DNA of 5,781 nucleotides from Myxococcales bacterium. GTDB taxonomy: Bacteria > Myxococcota > Polyangia > Fen-1088. The stretch spans positions 1-5,781 of the forward strand of contig PMBY01000025.1 of assembly GCA_003153875.1 (NCBI GenBank), in the 5' to 3' direction. The position numbers and the translations under genes were made by a program. Below, one piece after another: positions 5,208-5,781 of this stretch; position 1 is the stretch's first letter; each line of letters opens with the position of its first letter. The notes under the pieces are model-generated. The model ran no database searches, was not told the origin of the DNA, and saw only the letters and a program-made list of their open reading frames with translations.

Positions 5208-5781
5208 CTACCGGCCGGACAGGCGATCCAGGATCCACAGCAGCCGGTGCAGCTTCACGGCATCCGTGCGCCGCAGACCTGATGGCTTGGTCGCGTCGCC
5301 TGGTCGCAAGAGGGCCAGCGCGCTCGGGCCGGCTGCGTGCTGGGGGTTGTACACGACATCCGGCGGAAACTCGGCAGCCGGGATCCTGCTCTGGCTGTCG
5401 CGCAGGGAAACCAGCCAGCTTCGCGTCTGGCTTGGCACAAAGGGCAGGGGAGCCTCCATGCTGGCCAGCCGCGCGACCAGCGGCGCGCTGAAGCTGGTGC
5501 CGTCCTGGGGCAGCAGCCAGTTGCCGGGCAGGGGAGCGATAATCGCCTGGCCGGGCGCCAGCACATCCACGCACAGGCCGTGGTTGGAGAAACTCGCCAG
5601 CGCGCCGTCGACGCCGTAGGCTCCCACCAGCATGTGAGTGGGATCGCCCTGCTTGCAATCAGCAGAGTCGGCCGGGCTGTCGACCTCGACACCCGCGTTC
5701 CCGGCGGACTGGACCGAGAGGGCACTGGGGTGGGCTTGCGCCGCATTCTGTTCCTGGTCCAGTTCCGTCAGCCGCGCCTGC
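5208..5781 (-). CDS. S8 (subtilisin-like) serine protease, C-terminal half
   Basis: The frame is open to the right edge, so the N-terminal half, including any signal peptide and the catalytic Asp and His, lies outside. In the visible 190 residues, SVQSAGNAG (about 22-30) holds the oxyanion-hole Asn. MLVGAYGVDGALASFSNHG (about 50-68) is the typical strand before the active site. Then VDVLAPG leads to GTSFSAPLVA (about 94-103), whose Ser is the catalytic nucleophile. These motifs are intact, so the enzyme is probably active. The ~90-residue C-terminal tail beyond the Ser motif is Pro/Leu/Arg-rich and ends DAVKLHRLLWILDRLSGR. An internal ATG at 5633 is a conserved Met, not the start. S8 enzymes are usually exported. 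A role in trimming the RiPP product is possible but rests only on proximity, since the gene is convergent with the operon. Confidence 0.9.
   Translation of the reverse strand, partial: QARLTELDQEQNAAQAHPSALSVQSAGNAGVEVDSPADSADCKQGDPTHMLVGAYGVDGALASFSNHGLCVDVLAPGQAIIAPLPGNWLLPQDGTSFSAPLVARLASMEAPLPFVPSQTRSWLVSLRDSQSRIPAAEFPPDVVYNPQHAAGPSALALLRPGDATKPSGLRRTDAVKLHRLLWILDRLSGR
5209..5299. repeat. Direct repeat, copy 2 (S8 3' end)
   Basis: This is the counterpart of 4250-4340, about 90 percent identical over 91 nt, and forms the last codons and stop of the larger S8 gene. Spacing between the copies is about 0.96 kb, with the lipoprotein gene between them. Confidence 0.85.

Noticed and set aside
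4861..5658. 265-codon minus-strand frame overlapping the S8 gene and the lipoprotein start
   Set aside because: Composition is typical of an out-of-frame shadow in GC-rich DNA, and it overlaps the frame with clear S8 catalytic motifs.

Overview
The window is a GC-rich bacterial segment. The biased GC-ending codons, Shine-Dalgarno sites and lipobox signal peptide suggest a proteobacterium, possibly a purple sulfur gammaproteobacterium or a deltaproteobacterium. That assignment is impression only, because no rRNA or other marker gene is present.

Positions 1-4244 (+ strand) hold one tightly packed operon that reads as a radical-SAM RiPP biosynthesis cassette. In order it has: the 3' part of a radical SAM/SPASM enzyme; a second, complete radical SAM/SPASM enzyme; a small S26 (SipW/ER-type) serine peptidase lacking the usual membrane anchor; a stand-alone PqqD-type RiPP recognition protein; an 83-residue precursor peptide; and an HPr-kinase-like ATP-binding protein. 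Neighbouring genes overlap by 17 nt and by 4 nt (GTGA) twice, or are separated by 25 nt and 2 nt, so they are almost certainly co-transcribed. The promoter lies upstream of the window.

The precursor has a leader with a YxxPxL motif and a Gly/Ser-rich core. The core carries exactly four cysteines, each the first residue of a CxxG motif and spaced 13, 12 and 12 residues apart. The inferred pathway is: PqqD binds the leader, one or both SPASM enzymes modify the core (perhaps at or near the CxxG cysteines), the kinase-like protein phosphorylates the precursor or a partner, and the S26 peptidase may cut the leader. The gene set resembles, from memory, the 'SynChlorMet'-type cassettes (two SPASM enzymes plus PqqD plus accessory proteins). 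It also shares PqqD, the YxxPxL leader and the HprK-like kinase with some lasso-peptide clusters, but has no visible lasso cyclase or transporter.

Positions 2677-2792 contain GC-rich hairpins and low-complexity sequence that form the last ~50 codons of the peptidase. This looks like a REP-type palindromic element absorbed into the gene in frame.

Positions 4245-5781 are on the opposite strand and convergent with the operon. They hold a decayed C-terminal fragment of a subtilisin-like (S8) protease, a small lipoprotein of less GC-biased composition, a 261-nt stretch without a convincing gene, and the C-terminal half of an intact-looking S8 protease. The last 91 nt of the intact S8 gene and of the fragment match at about 90 percent, so the S8 end was duplicated, with the lipoprotein now lying between the copies.
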